A stretch of 64,000 bases of DNA from positions 1 to 64,000 of the forward strand of contig NZ_JBAIYU010000030.1 of assembly GCF_036763085.1 (NCBI RefSeq). Direction: 5' to 3'. Within the stretch, counting starts at the first letter, position 1; each line of letters begins with the position of its first letter. The notes beneath the pieces were generated by a model. It saw nothing but the letters and a program-made list of their open reading frames with translations, was not told the origin of the DNA and did no database searches. This DNA is from JBAIYU01 sp036763085 (GTDB lineage: Bacteria > Bacillota > Negativicutes > DSM-1736 > Dendrosporobacteraceae). Positions 25,365 to 34,486 of this stretch are shown here, piece by piece. A program made the position numbers and the translations under genes.

Positions 25365-27494
25365 TTATTGAGATATTACGATATCGACCGAATCGCCGTT
25401 TTTAGTAATAGCAGTGTATTCAGTAGGACGGCCATTCAATAAGATTTGAATTTTACTTGTTGATGGTATTTCCCGAGGATTAAATTCAACCGCCAGCAGG
25501 ATATCGCTAATCATAGGATTGTGTCTATCAGAGCAGGTGAACACAATATTAGAATTGTTCGGGGCAGAGTCGAGAATGCAAGCAGGCTTATCGTTAACAG
25601 AGATACTGTAGCGGCGTGTCGGTATTTGAACTTTATTATTATTGAACAAGATTGTAATAGTTTCTTGGTCGTCATCAGACAGTCCGAGAACCTCAGATAC
25701 AGTAGGCTCTGTGGGAGGCTTTATAACAATTTTATCATTTGCTGAAACTTTTGCACTGTTCGATACAGCAGTTCCGTTCACTATGAAAGTTGGCCAAACA
25801 CTATAGGTTCTCTCTGATCCGTTAATAATATAAGTATAATCCCTGGAGCGGGACGGTATACCTGAGGCCTTTAAGACTTCTTCTAAAGTGAGAGGTGCAG
25901 AACATAAAATTTCATCACGGTCATTAAGAGTTATATCACCAGAAACGGGCTCACTATTAACAGTAATTATCGATTTTACCATATGATTTACACCATTTAT
26001 AGTAACTGGATAAGCAGAAGGGATATTAAGGACATCGCTGATTTTTACAGAAGGAACTGTTCCATCTACACCACGAATTACTATGATCTCATCATCCTCG
26101 TTAAGTTTCATATCAAAAGTAGCTTTATTGCCATTTAACTCAATAATACCTGGTGTTCCTACAGTCCCGGCAATGAACTTGGTTTTCCCATTGATTTTCA
26201 ATGTTATGCCCAGACCAGGTTTTCCATGAAGACTACGGATATCAATACCAGCGGCAAGCAAAGCATCAGCAATAGTGAGATGTCCAAGATTAAAAAGATC
26301 AATTTTTCTATCGTTAAGTTTAACATTAACGAAATTGAGAGTACGACTTCTCGCTAATTTTAATATACCAAGCGGAGTTACAGAGTCAGGGGTGCGTAAT
26401 TCTTGTGGTATACCTTCAATACCATCAATAGTATCTGGACGGCGAATGGCTACCCTTGAAGAAGGGATGTCTAAGGATTGTGCAAGAGCTTCTGGCAGTC
26501 GAGGAGTTAAAGAACCTCCGCCTACTAACAACACTGCCTGTGGCGTGCCTTGATTCAGAGTTAGAATTTGTCCAGCGATTGCATTCGCTAGCTCACCGAC
26601 ATTAGGTACTATATTATCAATAAGTTCCTTTGCAGAGACTGATTGCTCAAAGCCGAGAACATCTGTAAAAATAACATTCCCATTTTCATTACCGCTTAAT
26701 TGCCTTTTAACTTGCTCAGCCACGTTAAAATCTAACAAATACTTCTGGGAAATTGCTTCAGTAATTTCATCACCAGCGAAGGGAACCATTCCATAGCCGA
26801 TAACGGTATTGTCGCGAGTTATAGCAACGTCAGATGTACCTGCACCTACATCAACAAGTACGAGGTTCAAATGGCGCATGGTGGGCGGGATAAGAACATT
26901 AATTGCTGCAATTGGTTCAAGGGTTAAAGCAGCCATCTCAAGTCCGGTCTTTTGTAGTGCCGACTGAATTGAGTCGATAACTTGGCGGGGCAAAAAGGTA
27001 GCAATTATATTTATTTTGGCTAATCGGCCTTTCTGACCTATCAGCGATTTAATTTTAGTGCCATCAAGAGTGAAATCTATAATGCTATACCCAACACAAT
27101 AATATAAGGTAGGATCAGCTACTGCATTGGAGGTTGCAAGCTGCTGCTGGGCTGATTGGACAGCAGCTAGCTCAAGGGAACGTTCATCGTCAGCAGTAAG
27201 CATGCCGAATACTTCAATTTCAGCAGTGGATCTTAACGTACAAAGGGCTCGTCCTGCGGCGGCGACAGCGACCTCTTTTAGCGGGCCGCATGTTTCTTCT
27301 AAAGTAGATTTAATATCAGACAATACGTTAGCTACTTCAGTTACATCATGAATTTGCCCATCCAGCATGGCACGTGTGTGATGTTCTTTACGTTCTGAGG
27401 CAATCAGGCGAATAGTGCTGTCGTCCTGTTCTCCGACAAGCCCGACCACACTACGGGTACCAATATCTAAAGCAAATAATAATTTCTTTTCCAT
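25365..27494 (-). CDS. FtsA-like actin-fold ATPase with repeated C-terminal domains
   Basis: The first ~370 residues are an FtsA/PilM-type actin-like ATPase: phosphate-1 motif FALDIGTRSVVG, VAVAAAGRAL of the 1C-like subdomain, NLVLVDVGAGTSDVAI, and adenosine motif AVLLVGGGSLTPRLPEAL. The remaining ~330 residues are unusual: at least four repeats of about 70 residues built around an ING/NGK turn, a second VNxx turn and a DEI/DKI strand (examples TLKINGKTKFIAG, PVTINGVNHMV, YIINGSERTYSV, ILLNGRPTEYTA). These look like small beta-grasp or similar domains. It is not beside ftsZ or pil genes, so a division role is not shown; it may be a paralogue serving another envelope or cytoskeletal task. AAAGGAG precedes the ATG. 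Confidence 0.75.
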   Translation of the reverse strand: MEKKLLFALDIGTRSVVGLVGEQDDSTIRLIASERKEHHTRAMLDGQIHDVTEVANVLSDIKSTLEETCGPLKEVAVAAAGRALCTLRSTAEIEVFGMLTADDERSLELAAVQSAQQQLATSNAVADPTLYYCVGYSIIDFTLDGTKIKSLIGQKGRLAKINIIATFLPRQVIDSIQSALQKTGLEMAALTLEPIAAINVLIPPTMRHLNLVLVDVGAGTSDVAITRDNTVIGYGMVPFAGDEITEAISQKYLLDFNVAEQVKRQLSGNENGNVIFTDVLGFEQSVSAKELIDNIVPNVGELANAIAGQILTLNQGTPQAVLLVGGGSLTPRLPEALAQSLDIPSSRVAIRRPDTIDGIEGIPQELRTPDSVTPLGILKLARSRTLNFVNVKLNDRKIDLFNLGHLTIADALLAAGIDIRSLHGKPGLGITLKINGKTKFIAGTVGTPGIIELNGNKATFDMKLNEDDEIIVIRGVDGTVPSVKISDVLNIPSAYPVTINGVNHMVKSIITVNSEPVSGDITLNDRDEILCSAPLTLEEVLKASGIPSRSRDYTYIINGSERTYSVWPTFIVNGTAVSNSAKVSANDKIVIKPPTEPTVSEVLGLSDDDQETITILFNNNKVQIPTRRYSISVNDKPACILDSAPNNSNIVFTCSDRHNPMISDILLAVEFNPREIPSTSKIQILLNGRPTEYTAITKNGDSVDIVISQ

Positions 27495-27714
27495 GAGAAA
27501 CTCCTTTTTTAGCTATCGCAAATCAAACTTAAATTCGCCAATTTTTGCTAAATATCCTTTCTCAAATGCTTTTACCGGAGAAACTTCTTATTCAAAAAAT
27601 TCATTATATGAATAAGAGAAAACTATATATTTAATAAGATAAAATATATGATGTTCACTATACTTGGGACTATATGGTAATATTTAAGTAGAAGCGTGAA
27701 ATGGGGGCCTTATT

Positions 27715-28554
27715 ATGGCGGATATTCATATTATTTTAGACAGCACTGCTAGTATAACTAATACTTATCTGAAAAAATATGCTAACCTGCATATTATCCC
27801 GTTAAACATAATTATCGATAAATCTCAGTGGTATGAAGAACAACTAACACCAGACGAAATGTTTAAGATAGTAGCATCAGGGGGCGGGCATCCTAAAACT
27901 TCACAACCAGCAGTTGGTGATTTTTTAGCAGTGATTGACCCGTTGCTAAGAGCAGACAAGGAAATAATTATTATAACATTATCAGGAGGATTGAGTGGTA
28001 CAGCTCAAGGAGCTCGCCTTGCAGCAACAATGGCTAATAGCAACAAAATACAGGTAATAGACTCAGAAACTACGGCAGTCGGTATGGTAAAGTTAGCTGA
28101 GGCCGCACTTACAATGGCCGATAAAGGCAAGAGTGCTCAAGCTATTGTGCGATATCTCCAGACCCAGATCAGGGCAACACATACAATGTTTATTCCAGAT
28201 ACGCTCGATTATTTGCATAAGGGAGGCAGAATAGGTGGAGCGGCAGCATTATTTGGTTCAATATTGCAGATAAAACCAATCTTGCAGCTACTTGACGGGA
28301 GAGTTGCTGTATTAGATAAAGTTCGGACTATGCCTAAGGCGATAAGCAGAATGTTAGATGAACTGAAAAGATATAATCAATTAGAATATATTGGTGTTGT
28401 CCATTGTGGTGCATTAAATCAAGCTGAAGCATTAAGTAGGCAAATACGGGAATTATATCCTTATACTGATATATCTGTAAGTAGTATCGGTTCTGTACTC
28501 GGGGCCCATTTGGGACCGGGAGTTGTAGGTCTGATTTTCCAGGAAAGAATATAA
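27715..28554 (+). CDS. DegV family fatty-acid-binding protein (FakB-like)
   Basis: A 279-residue DegV protein. Members bind a fatty acid and present it to the kinase FakA for phosphorylation, feeding phospholipid synthesis. Typical positions: IILDSTASI at the N-terminus, GGGHPKTSQPAVGDF, TLSGGLSGTAQGAR, DTLDYLHKGGRIGGAAALFGSIL. The gene lies 15 bp before the kinase gene, the FakB-FakA arrangement. Confidence 0.88.
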   Translation: MADIHIILDSTASITNTYLKKYANLHIIPLNIIIDKSQWYEEQLTPDEMFKIVASGGGHPKTSQPAVGDFLAVIDPLLRADKEIIIITLSGGLSGTAQGARLAATMANSNKIQVIDSETTAVGMVKLAEAALTMADKGKSAQAIVRYLQTQIRATHTMFIPDTLDYLHKGGRIGGAAALFGSILQIKPILQLLDGRVAVLDKVRTMPKAISRMLDELKRYNQLEYIGVVHCGALNQAEALSRQIRELYPYTDISVSSIGSVLGAHLGPGVVGLIFQERI

Positions 28555-28569
28555 ATAGAGGTGAAAACT

Positions 28570-30174
28570 ATGACGAGCAGCAAAGAATTGATTACAGGCG
28601 GCGATTTTAGGCGAATGATCGCTGGAGCTTATAGTGCATTTCTGCTCGAGCATGAGAAAATTAATAAATTAAATGTATTTCCTGTACCAGATGGAGATAC
28701 CGGTACCAATATGCTGCTTACTTTAGGCGCTGTTGCCAGGGCTATAGCCGAAGCTCCAGAACGTGGAATAGGCAGCCTAAGCAAAAGGGCCGCTGATAGC
28801 GCAATAATGGGTGCTCGTGGTAACTCAGGAGTAATTCTAGCACAAATTTTCCGTGGGATTGCCAGAGGCCTTCAGGGGAAAGAACAAGCCGATTCATCGG
28901 AGATAGGCAAGGCTTTTCAATACGGCGTTCTATATGCCTATCGTGCAGTTTCTAAGCCTGTAGAAGGTACCATTCTAACAGTGTCAAAAGGAATTGCTAA
29001 AGGAGCACGCCGTGCAGTTCGAGCTGGATTGCCTTTTGACGAAATTTTAGATGAAGCAATTCGAGCAGGTGAAAGCGAAGTTGAACGGACACCAGAGCTG
29101 CTGCCGACATTAAAAGCGGCAGGAGTGGTTGACGCAGGCGGCAAGGGTCTAATTGTCTTTTTAAAAGGATGCATGGAAGGACTTGGTGGTGCATATGCTG
29201 GACCCGAGTCAGATATTGATAAGACACTTAGAGCCATCGTCCCAACTGCTGAATTTGAAGCCGCCCGCCCTTATTGCACTGAGTTTATTATCAAAAACTA
29301 TAAAGTAAAAATTGATGAAGTGAAAAGTCAGCTTGCGAAATTAGGAGAATCCCTTATAGTTGCTGAGGGTTCTGATCTTATAAAGGTACATATTCATACC
29401 GATCGTCCGGGACATGTTCTCGAATCTGCTATTACCTGGGGTACACTGCATAATATAAAAATTGATAATATGGCGGATCAGCATATAAATGCAGTTGAAA
29501 GTCAAAGCAGAGAAAAGTCATGTATAGCAGTTATCAGTGTCTCGCCTGGACCGGGTATCGCAGAAATTATGAAGCAAATGGGTGCAGCAATAATAATTTC
29601 AGGCGGACAAAGCATGAATCCGTCTGTAGAAGAATTCGTTGCCGCAATCCATAGTGGAATTGCTGATAGATACATAATATTGCCCAATAATAGTAATATT
29701 GTTTTGGCAGCAGCCCAGGTAAAGAAGCTGGTTGGTGATGCTGCTGAGGTTGTGCCTACAACCAACGTACCGCAGGGTTTAGCAGCACTATTGGCATTTT
29801 CTTCAGAAGAGGACCTGGCTAATAATCTTGAGCGGATGAAAAGTCGTATAGGAGAAGTGACTGCTGCAGGTATAACAGTTGCTGTTCGTGACTGTACTAT
29901 TGGAGCTTGCCAAGTAGCTGAAGGCTCATTTATTGGTGTAGTAAATAATGAAGTAACTGTTTATGATACCTCTGTTCAAGGCACACTCGTAAAATTGGTG
30001 CAAAATCTTCTTAAATCAGCTAATGCAATAGTTAGTCTGTATTATGGCAGCGACTTAACACTAGATGAGGCGCGAGCAATTACCGAAAACTTAAAGGAAG
30101 TAGTACCAGGTATAGAGATTGAATTATACTATGGCGGTCAACCTCACTATCAGTTTATTGTTAGCATTGAATAA
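28570..30174 (+). CDS. fakA: Fatty acid kinase FakA-like (DhaL domain, DAK2 family)
   Basis: Kinase that makes acyl-phosphate from FakB-bound fatty acid and ATP. The N-terminal DhaL domain (about 1-200) contains NVFPVPDGDTGTNMLLTL, with the metal-binding aspartates, and MGARGNSGVILAQIFRGI. The middle and C-terminal parts (from about 250) match the FakB-binding region (EGSDLIKVHIHTDRPG, LPNNSNIVLAA). I use the ATG at 28570 with TAGAGGTG before it. The 534-residue length is normal. Confidence 0.9.
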   Translation: MTSSKELITGGDFRRMIAGAYSAFLLEHEKINKLNVFPVPDGDTGTNMLLTLGAVARAIAEAPERGIGSLSKRAADSAIMGARGNSGVILAQIFRGIARGLQGKEQADSSEIGKAFQYGVLYAYRAVSKPVEGTILTVSKGIAKGARRAVRAGLPFDEILDEAIRAGESEVERTPELLPTLKAAGVVDAGGKGLIVFLKGCMEGLGGAYAGPESDIDKTLRAIVPTAEFEAARPYCTEFIIKNYKVKIDEVKSQLAKLGESLIVAEGSDLIKVHIHTDRPGHVLESAITWGTLHNIKIDNMADQHINAVESQSREKSCIAVISVSPGPGIAEIMKQMGAAIIISGGQSMNPSVEEFVAAIHSGIADRYIILPNNSNIVLAAAQVKKLVGDAAEVVPTTNVPQGLAALLAFSSEEDLANNLERMKSRIGEVTAAGITVAVRDCTIGACQVAEGSFIGVVNNEVTVYDTSVQGTLVKLVQNLLKSANAIVSLYYGSDLTLDEARAITENLKEVVPGIEIELYYGGQPHYQFIVSIE

Positions 30175-30248
30175 AAAAAGTGCGGTTACCTTTAGTTGGT
30201 GGTAAAATACACATAATATTATCAATTTGAATTTTCTGAGGTGTAGAT

Positions 30249-30878
30249 ATGTTGGTTTCCTTACCTATGCAGGATTTTTTCGAACAGATGTCTAAACAAC
30301 CGCCACCTGGAGGAGGCAGTGCAGCAGCAGCAGCAGGCCTAATGGGAGTTAGTCTAGTTCAAATGGCTGTTGCAATCTCAGAGAAACATTTAACTGGATG
30401 TAAATCTGGGGTATCTGAGGAATTTACGGTGGAATTAGCAGCAATACATCAGTCCTTGCTAAAACTTATTGACCAAGATGCCAAAGTTTTAGCAGAAGTT
30501 CTACCAATAATCTCTGCACCGTGTAATTCTGAAGTAAACGATTTAGAAACATACAATAATGCAGTTCGACTAGCTATCGAAGTACCGCTTGAGATCGCCA
30601 GATGTTCTCAAAGAGTTTTAGAAATAGGAAAAACATTGCTAGAGCATTGTGTTGAACATGTTATTGGCGATTTAACTTTTGGTCTGTTAAGCTGCCATAA
30701 TGCTGTTAGTGGTGCTCTCTTGATGGTGGCTTTGAACTTACCGCTACTTCATGACCAAGAGATAATAAGTGACATTAAGAGGCAAGTATCTTCTCTTAAG
30801 AACCATTCAGAGAATCTAATTACAGAGATAAAAGCTGTTGTTTATATCAAAGATACTTATACAGTGCTAAATAACTAA
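30249..30878 (+). CDS. Cyclodeaminase/cyclohydrolase (FTCD_C/FchA family)
   Basis: A 209-residue all-helical protein of the formiminotetrahydrofolate cyclodeaminase / methenyl-THF cyclohydrolase family. The hallmark PPPGGGSAAAAAGLMGVSL is near the N-terminus and a second conserved helix region (GDLTFGLLSCHNAVSGAL) follows. These enzymes act in one-carbon/folate metabolism and histidine or purine breakdown. GAGGTG precedes the ATG. No other folate gene is adjacent. Confidence 0.85.
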   Translation: MLVSLPMQDFFEQMSKQPPPGGGSAAAAAGLMGVSLVQMAVAISEKHLTGCKSGVSEEFTVELAAIHQSLLKLIDQDAKVLAEVLPIISAPCNSEVNDLETYNNAVRLAIEVPLEIARCSQRVLEIGKTLLEHCVEHVIGDLTFGLLSCHNAVSGALLMVALNLPLLHDQEIISDIKRQVSSLKNHSENLITEIKAVVYIKDTYTVLNN

Positions 30879-30883
30879 ATCAA

Positions 30884-30922
30884 AAAAACGCCGCATTCTC
30901 AGGAGAATGCGGCGTTTTTTAT
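30884..30922. terminator. Bidirectional terminator
   Basis: AAAAAACGCCGCATTCTC pairs with GAGAATGCGGCGTTTTTT across a two-base turn. It separates the convergent cyclodeaminase and SDR genes. Confidence 0.9.
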
Positions 30923-30931
30923 CACTATGTA

Positions 30932-31810
30932 TTATCCGTTGATGATTTTACCACCGTTAATATGAAGCATCTGTCCAGTCATATAAGCTGAATCTTCACT
31001 AGCCAGAAATACATAGCTTGGGGCAACTTCAGCCGGTTGGCCTGCTCGTTTCATGGGGGTGTTTTTTCCAAACTCGGCTACCTGCTGTTCGTCAAAAGAT
31101 GATGGAATTAGTGGAGTCCATATAGGCCCAGGGGCCACCCCGTTAACACGAATACCTTGCCCTACTAAGGCCTGTGATAAAGAGCGTGTAAATGTTACGA
31201 TAGCTCCTTTTGTTGAAGCATAATCGATTAGAAGTTCATGCCCTTCATAAGCAGTAACGGAAGCTGTGTTAATTATCGTGCTGCCGGATTTTAGGTGAGG
31301 CAGGGCCGCTTTAGTTAAATAAAAATAGGCGAAGATATTAGTGCGAAAGGTTTTTTCCCATTGTTCGGATGTTATATCGAGGAGGCTGGCTGCGGTGTAT
31401 TGAACTGCTGCGTTATTGACCAGTATATCTAGTTTGCCAAACTCCTTTATAGTTTTTGCAATAATCTCGTTGCAGAAAGAATCTTGTCCCACATCACCAG
31501 ATAAAGTAATGCAGCGCTGCCCGCTTTGTTCTACTTCTTTTTTAGTCACGGCAGCGTCATCGTGTTCGTCAAAATATACAATGACAATATCGGCTCCTTC
31601 GCGAGCAAAAGCTAAAGAGACGGCTCTACCAATGCCACTGTCTCCGCCAGTTATAATTGCAACCTTGTTCGTTAGTTTGCCGCAGGCTAGATATTCTGGC
31701 TTGATTGAAAGAGGACGAGGGGTCATTAGTGACTCAAGGCCAGGGTGATTAGTTTGGTGCTGGGCTGGGAAATCAATCGCTTGTGTCAGTAGGACGCTTT
31801 CTTGACTCAT
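30932..31810 (-). CDS. Short-chain dehydrogenase/reductase, general-stress type
   Basis: NAD(P)-dependent oxidoreductase with a Rossmann motif ITGGDSGIGRAV, cofactor specificity region VYFDEHDDA, NNAAVQ, and catalytic Ser/Tyr/Lys in TASVTAYEGHELLIDYASTKGA. The N-terminal ~40-residue extension before the fold (PAQHQTNHPGLESLM) is typical of the YhdF/YhxC/YdaD group linked to stress. I start at the ATG at 31810 because AAAGGAG precedes it. The substrate is unknown. Confidence 0.88.
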   Translation of the reverse strand: MSQESVLLTQAIDFPAQHQTNHPGLESLMTPRPLSIKPEYLACGKLTNKVAIITGGDSGIGRAVSLAFAREGADIVIVYFDEHDDAAVTKKEVEQSGQRCITLSGDVGQDSFCNEIIAKTIKEFGKLDILVNNAAVQYTAASLLDITSEQWEKTFRTNIFAYFYLTKAALPHLKSGSTIINTASVTAYEGHELLIDYASTKGAIVTFTRSLSQALVGQGIRVNGVAPGPIWTPLIPSSFDEQQVAEFGKNTPMKRAGQPAEVAPSYVFLASEDSAYMTGQMLHINGGKIING

Positions 31811-31953
31811 GGGTAAACTCCTTTTTAAAGTTAATATGCCCAATTAAGAGTATTTAATTGACGAAGTCATCCTTCAATTTACCAAAAGTTTCAAAGAAAA
31901 TTCCTAGTCAAGATATTTTTTTCGGGCAAAACTATAGACTAGGAGGTGAATTT

Positions 31954-32124
31954 ATGAAAAAGAAACAATATGCTGAACAGATGGATGATGCATTGGATAT
32001 GTACGTTGCCCCAACTGAATCTGATATGGATATGAGAATAGACGCACTAGAAAAAAGCGGCAACATACTGACGCAGAATAGTATTACTAAGTGGATTCTT
32101 GGGAATCCGCACGAGCATATGTAA
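31954..32124 (+). CDS. Small acidic protein, 56 aa, unknown function
   Basis: The gene has a strong AGGAGGTG ribosome site, an ATG and a terminator starting at the stop codon. The product begins MKKKQYAEQMDDALDMYV and contains two half-repeats rich in Asp/Met. No family recognised. It may belong to sporulation or stress small proteins, but nothing in the sequence shows this. Confidence 0.6.
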   Translation: MKKKQYAEQMDDALDMYVAPTESDMDMRIDALEKSGNILTQNSITKWILGNPHEHM

Positions 32125-32154
32125 AAGGGCGGCTAAGCCGCCCTTTATTTTTTT
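32124..32154 (+). terminator. Terminator after the 56-aa gene
   Basis: AAAGGGCGGC (32124-32133), loop TAA, GCCGCCCTTT (32137-32146), then T-rich. It also faces the end of tex. Confidence 0.85.
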
Positions 32155-32155
32155 G

Positions 32156-34330
32156 CTATTTATTAGGAACCTGCTTAAGGCTCAGACCAATCCGATTACG
32201 ATCAATGTCAATACTTATTACCATTACATCGATAATGTCACCGACTGATACAACATCTAAGGGATGTTTAAAATGCTTATGACTGAGCTCAGAACGGTGG
32301 ATAAGGCCGTTTGTTTTTATGCCGATATCTACAAACACGCCGAAATCAGTAACATTGTGTACTGTTCCCTTAACAATTGTTCCAGGGGTTATATCAGTTA
32401 GTTTGACAATATTCTTTCTTGTCATTGGTGCGGGAAGATCTTCACGCGGATCTCGCCCAGGCTTTGCCAAAGCTGCGAGGATATCGCGGACAGTCGGTAA
32501 GCCTGCATTTAATTCAGAAGCGACAGTTTCAGCAGATACTGTTTGTACTTTCTCTTGGATAAGTTTTTGCGACGACTTATTAGCTAAGTCAGTAGAGCTA
32601 AAGCCCAATTTCTTTAAAATATCTTCGGCTAATGCATATGATTCGGGATGGACTGGCGTGTTATCCAAAGGATTAGTGCCCATCTGCAGTCTTAAAAATC
32701 CAGCGCATTGGGTAAAGGCAGCCTGACCTAACCGCGGCACTTTCAAAAGTTGGGCACGGTTTTTAAAAGTACCATTTGCGTCCCGAAAAGCAACGATGTT
32801 TTTTGCAACAGTAGCATTAACGCCCGCGACATGCTTCAGAAGTTCGATAGATGCGGTATTTAATTCAACGCCGACATGGTTAACAGCTGACTCGACAACG
32901 TTATCAAGTGTGGTACTTAAGCCTTTTTGATCGACATCATGTTGGTATTGCCCAACTCCAATCGACTTTGGATCGATCTTTACAAGTTCAGCGAGAGGAT
33001 CTTGTACGCGACGGGCTATCGAAACAGCACCTCGCAGTGAAACATCAAGATCAGGCAGCTCATCTTTAGCTAGCTTTGAGGCAGAATAAACAGATGCCCC
33101 AGCCTCATTTATAATTAAGTAGTGAACTGGGAGGCTGTGAGCTTGGATTAATTTAGCAACAAACTCTTCTGTTTCGTATGATGCAGTGCCGTTACCGATT
33201 GAAATTAATGTTACGCCGTACTGCTCAATTGCGTTTAAAATTACTTCGGTTGCTCGCTGCTGCTGGGCATCACTCATTGTTAGGTAAATAGTATTTGTTG
33301 CCAGGACACTGCCGGTTGGGCTGACGACAGCCATTTTACAGCCTGTTCGATAGCCAGGATCTAAGCCTATTACCGTATGACCAGCAAGGGGTGGCTGCAA
33401 TAGAAGTTGCCTAAGGTTAAGACCGAAAACACGAATTGCTTGGTTCTCAGCATTTTCCGTAAGCTGCGCTCGAACTTCTCTTTCAAGTGCAGGCAGAAGC
33501 AGCCTTTTGTAGCCGTCAGCTATTGCATCTCTTATACAGCCGGTAAAAGATGACTCGTTTTTTATGATTTGTTTGGCGATTAGTTCAATATTAAACTCAT
33601 GATTTGTTTCTAGCTTAACCTTAAGTATATCTTTATTCTCACCTCTATTTACTGCAAGGATTCGGTGAGATGGCATACGTTTTATCGGTTCGCGGTATTC
33701 TTTATATGTAAGGAAATCTTTGCCGGCAGTGTCATCTACGATTAGCTCGGTAGATATCTCGGCTGTCTGCCACAACTGCTTACGTAATAAAGCACGAATA
33801 TGTGCTTGTTCGGTCACTGTTTCTGCAATTATGTCAAGAGCCCCGGCCAACGCCTGCTCAGATGATTCGATGCCTTTTTCAACATCAATATATTGTTGGG
33901 CGATATTTAGCGGAGATTCATCAATAATGTCCTGTTTCATTAAAATTTCTGATAATGGTTCTAGCCCTTTTTCTCTGGCGATTTGGGCTCTAGTTCGTTT
34001 TTTAGGGCGGTAGGGAAGATAGAGATCTTCTAATTCTTGCATCTTAGTTGTCGCATTTATTGCTTGGGCTAATTCTGGGGTCAGTTTACCTTGGGCGTCA
34101 ATGCTGGCAATAATATCTTCCTGACGCTTAACAAGGTTGCGCAAATATTGGACGCGTTCATCAATTGTACGAATATGTTCTTCGTTTAATTCCCCTGTCA
34201 TTTCTTTGCGATATCGCGAAATGAAGGGAATAGTATTACCATCATCCAGCAATTGAATGGCGGACACAACTTGCTTTACTGTTACGCCGATCTCTCGGGC
34301 AATATTAGCAGGTATTTCATTAATTAACAT
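32156..34330 (-). CDS. tex: Tex family RNA-binding transcription accessory protein
   Basis: A 724-residue S1-domain protein homologous to bacterial Tex and eukaryotic Spt6. Regions in order: N-terminal helical part with FISRYRKEMTGELNEE; the YqgF/RNase H-like domain (GHTVIGLDPGYRTGCKMAVV); the helix-hairpin-helix region (HVAGVNATVAKNIVAFRDANG and RAQLLKVPRLG); and a C-terminal S1 domain (IVKGTVHNVTDFGVFVDIG). Start at ATG 34330 with GGTGAG before it; earlier in-frame starts lack a site. Confidence 0.94.
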   Translation of the reverse strand: MLINEIPANIAREIGVTVKQVVSAIQLLDDGNTIPFISRYRKEMTGELNEEHIRTIDERVQYLRNLVKRQEDIIASIDAQGKLTPELAQAINATTKMQELEDLYLPYRPKKRTRAQIAREKGLEPLSEILMKQDIIDESPLNIAQQYIDVEKGIESSEQALAGALDIIAETVTEQAHIRALLRKQLWQTAEISTELIVDDTAGKDFLTYKEYREPIKRMPSHRILAVNRGENKDILKVKLETNHEFNIELIAKQIIKNESSFTGCIRDAIADGYKRLLLPALEREVRAQLTENAENQAIRVFGLNLRQLLLQPPLAGHTVIGLDPGYRTGCKMAVVSPTGSVLATNTIYLTMSDAQQQRATEVILNAIEQYGVTLISIGNGTASYETEEFVAKLIQAHSLPVHYLIINEAGASVYSASKLAKDELPDLDVSLRGAVSIARRVQDPLAELVKIDPKSIGVGQYQHDVDQKGLSTTLDNVVESAVNHVGVELNTASIELLKHVAGVNATVAKNIVAFRDANGTFKNRAQLLKVPRLGQAAFTQCAGFLRLQMGTNPLDNTPVHPESYALAEDILKKLGFSSTDLANKSSQKLIQEKVQTVSAETVASELNAGLPTVRDILAALAKPGRDPREDLPAPMTRKNIVKLTDITPGTIVKGTVHNVTDFGVFVDIGIKTNGLIHRSELSHKHFKHPLDVVSVGDIIDVMVISIDIDRNRIGLSLKQVPNK

Positions 34331-34486
34331 TAACTCACCATCTTTTCCATTTTTCAATAAATTATTATAACACAACCAAGTTTCATTTACTTAAAACTAA
34401 CAAGGGTTACTGTAACTTATCAGCGAATTTTTATATGTAGAATAAACTATTAGTGTGTAAGTTGTAGGTGGAGGTCCATATATATA

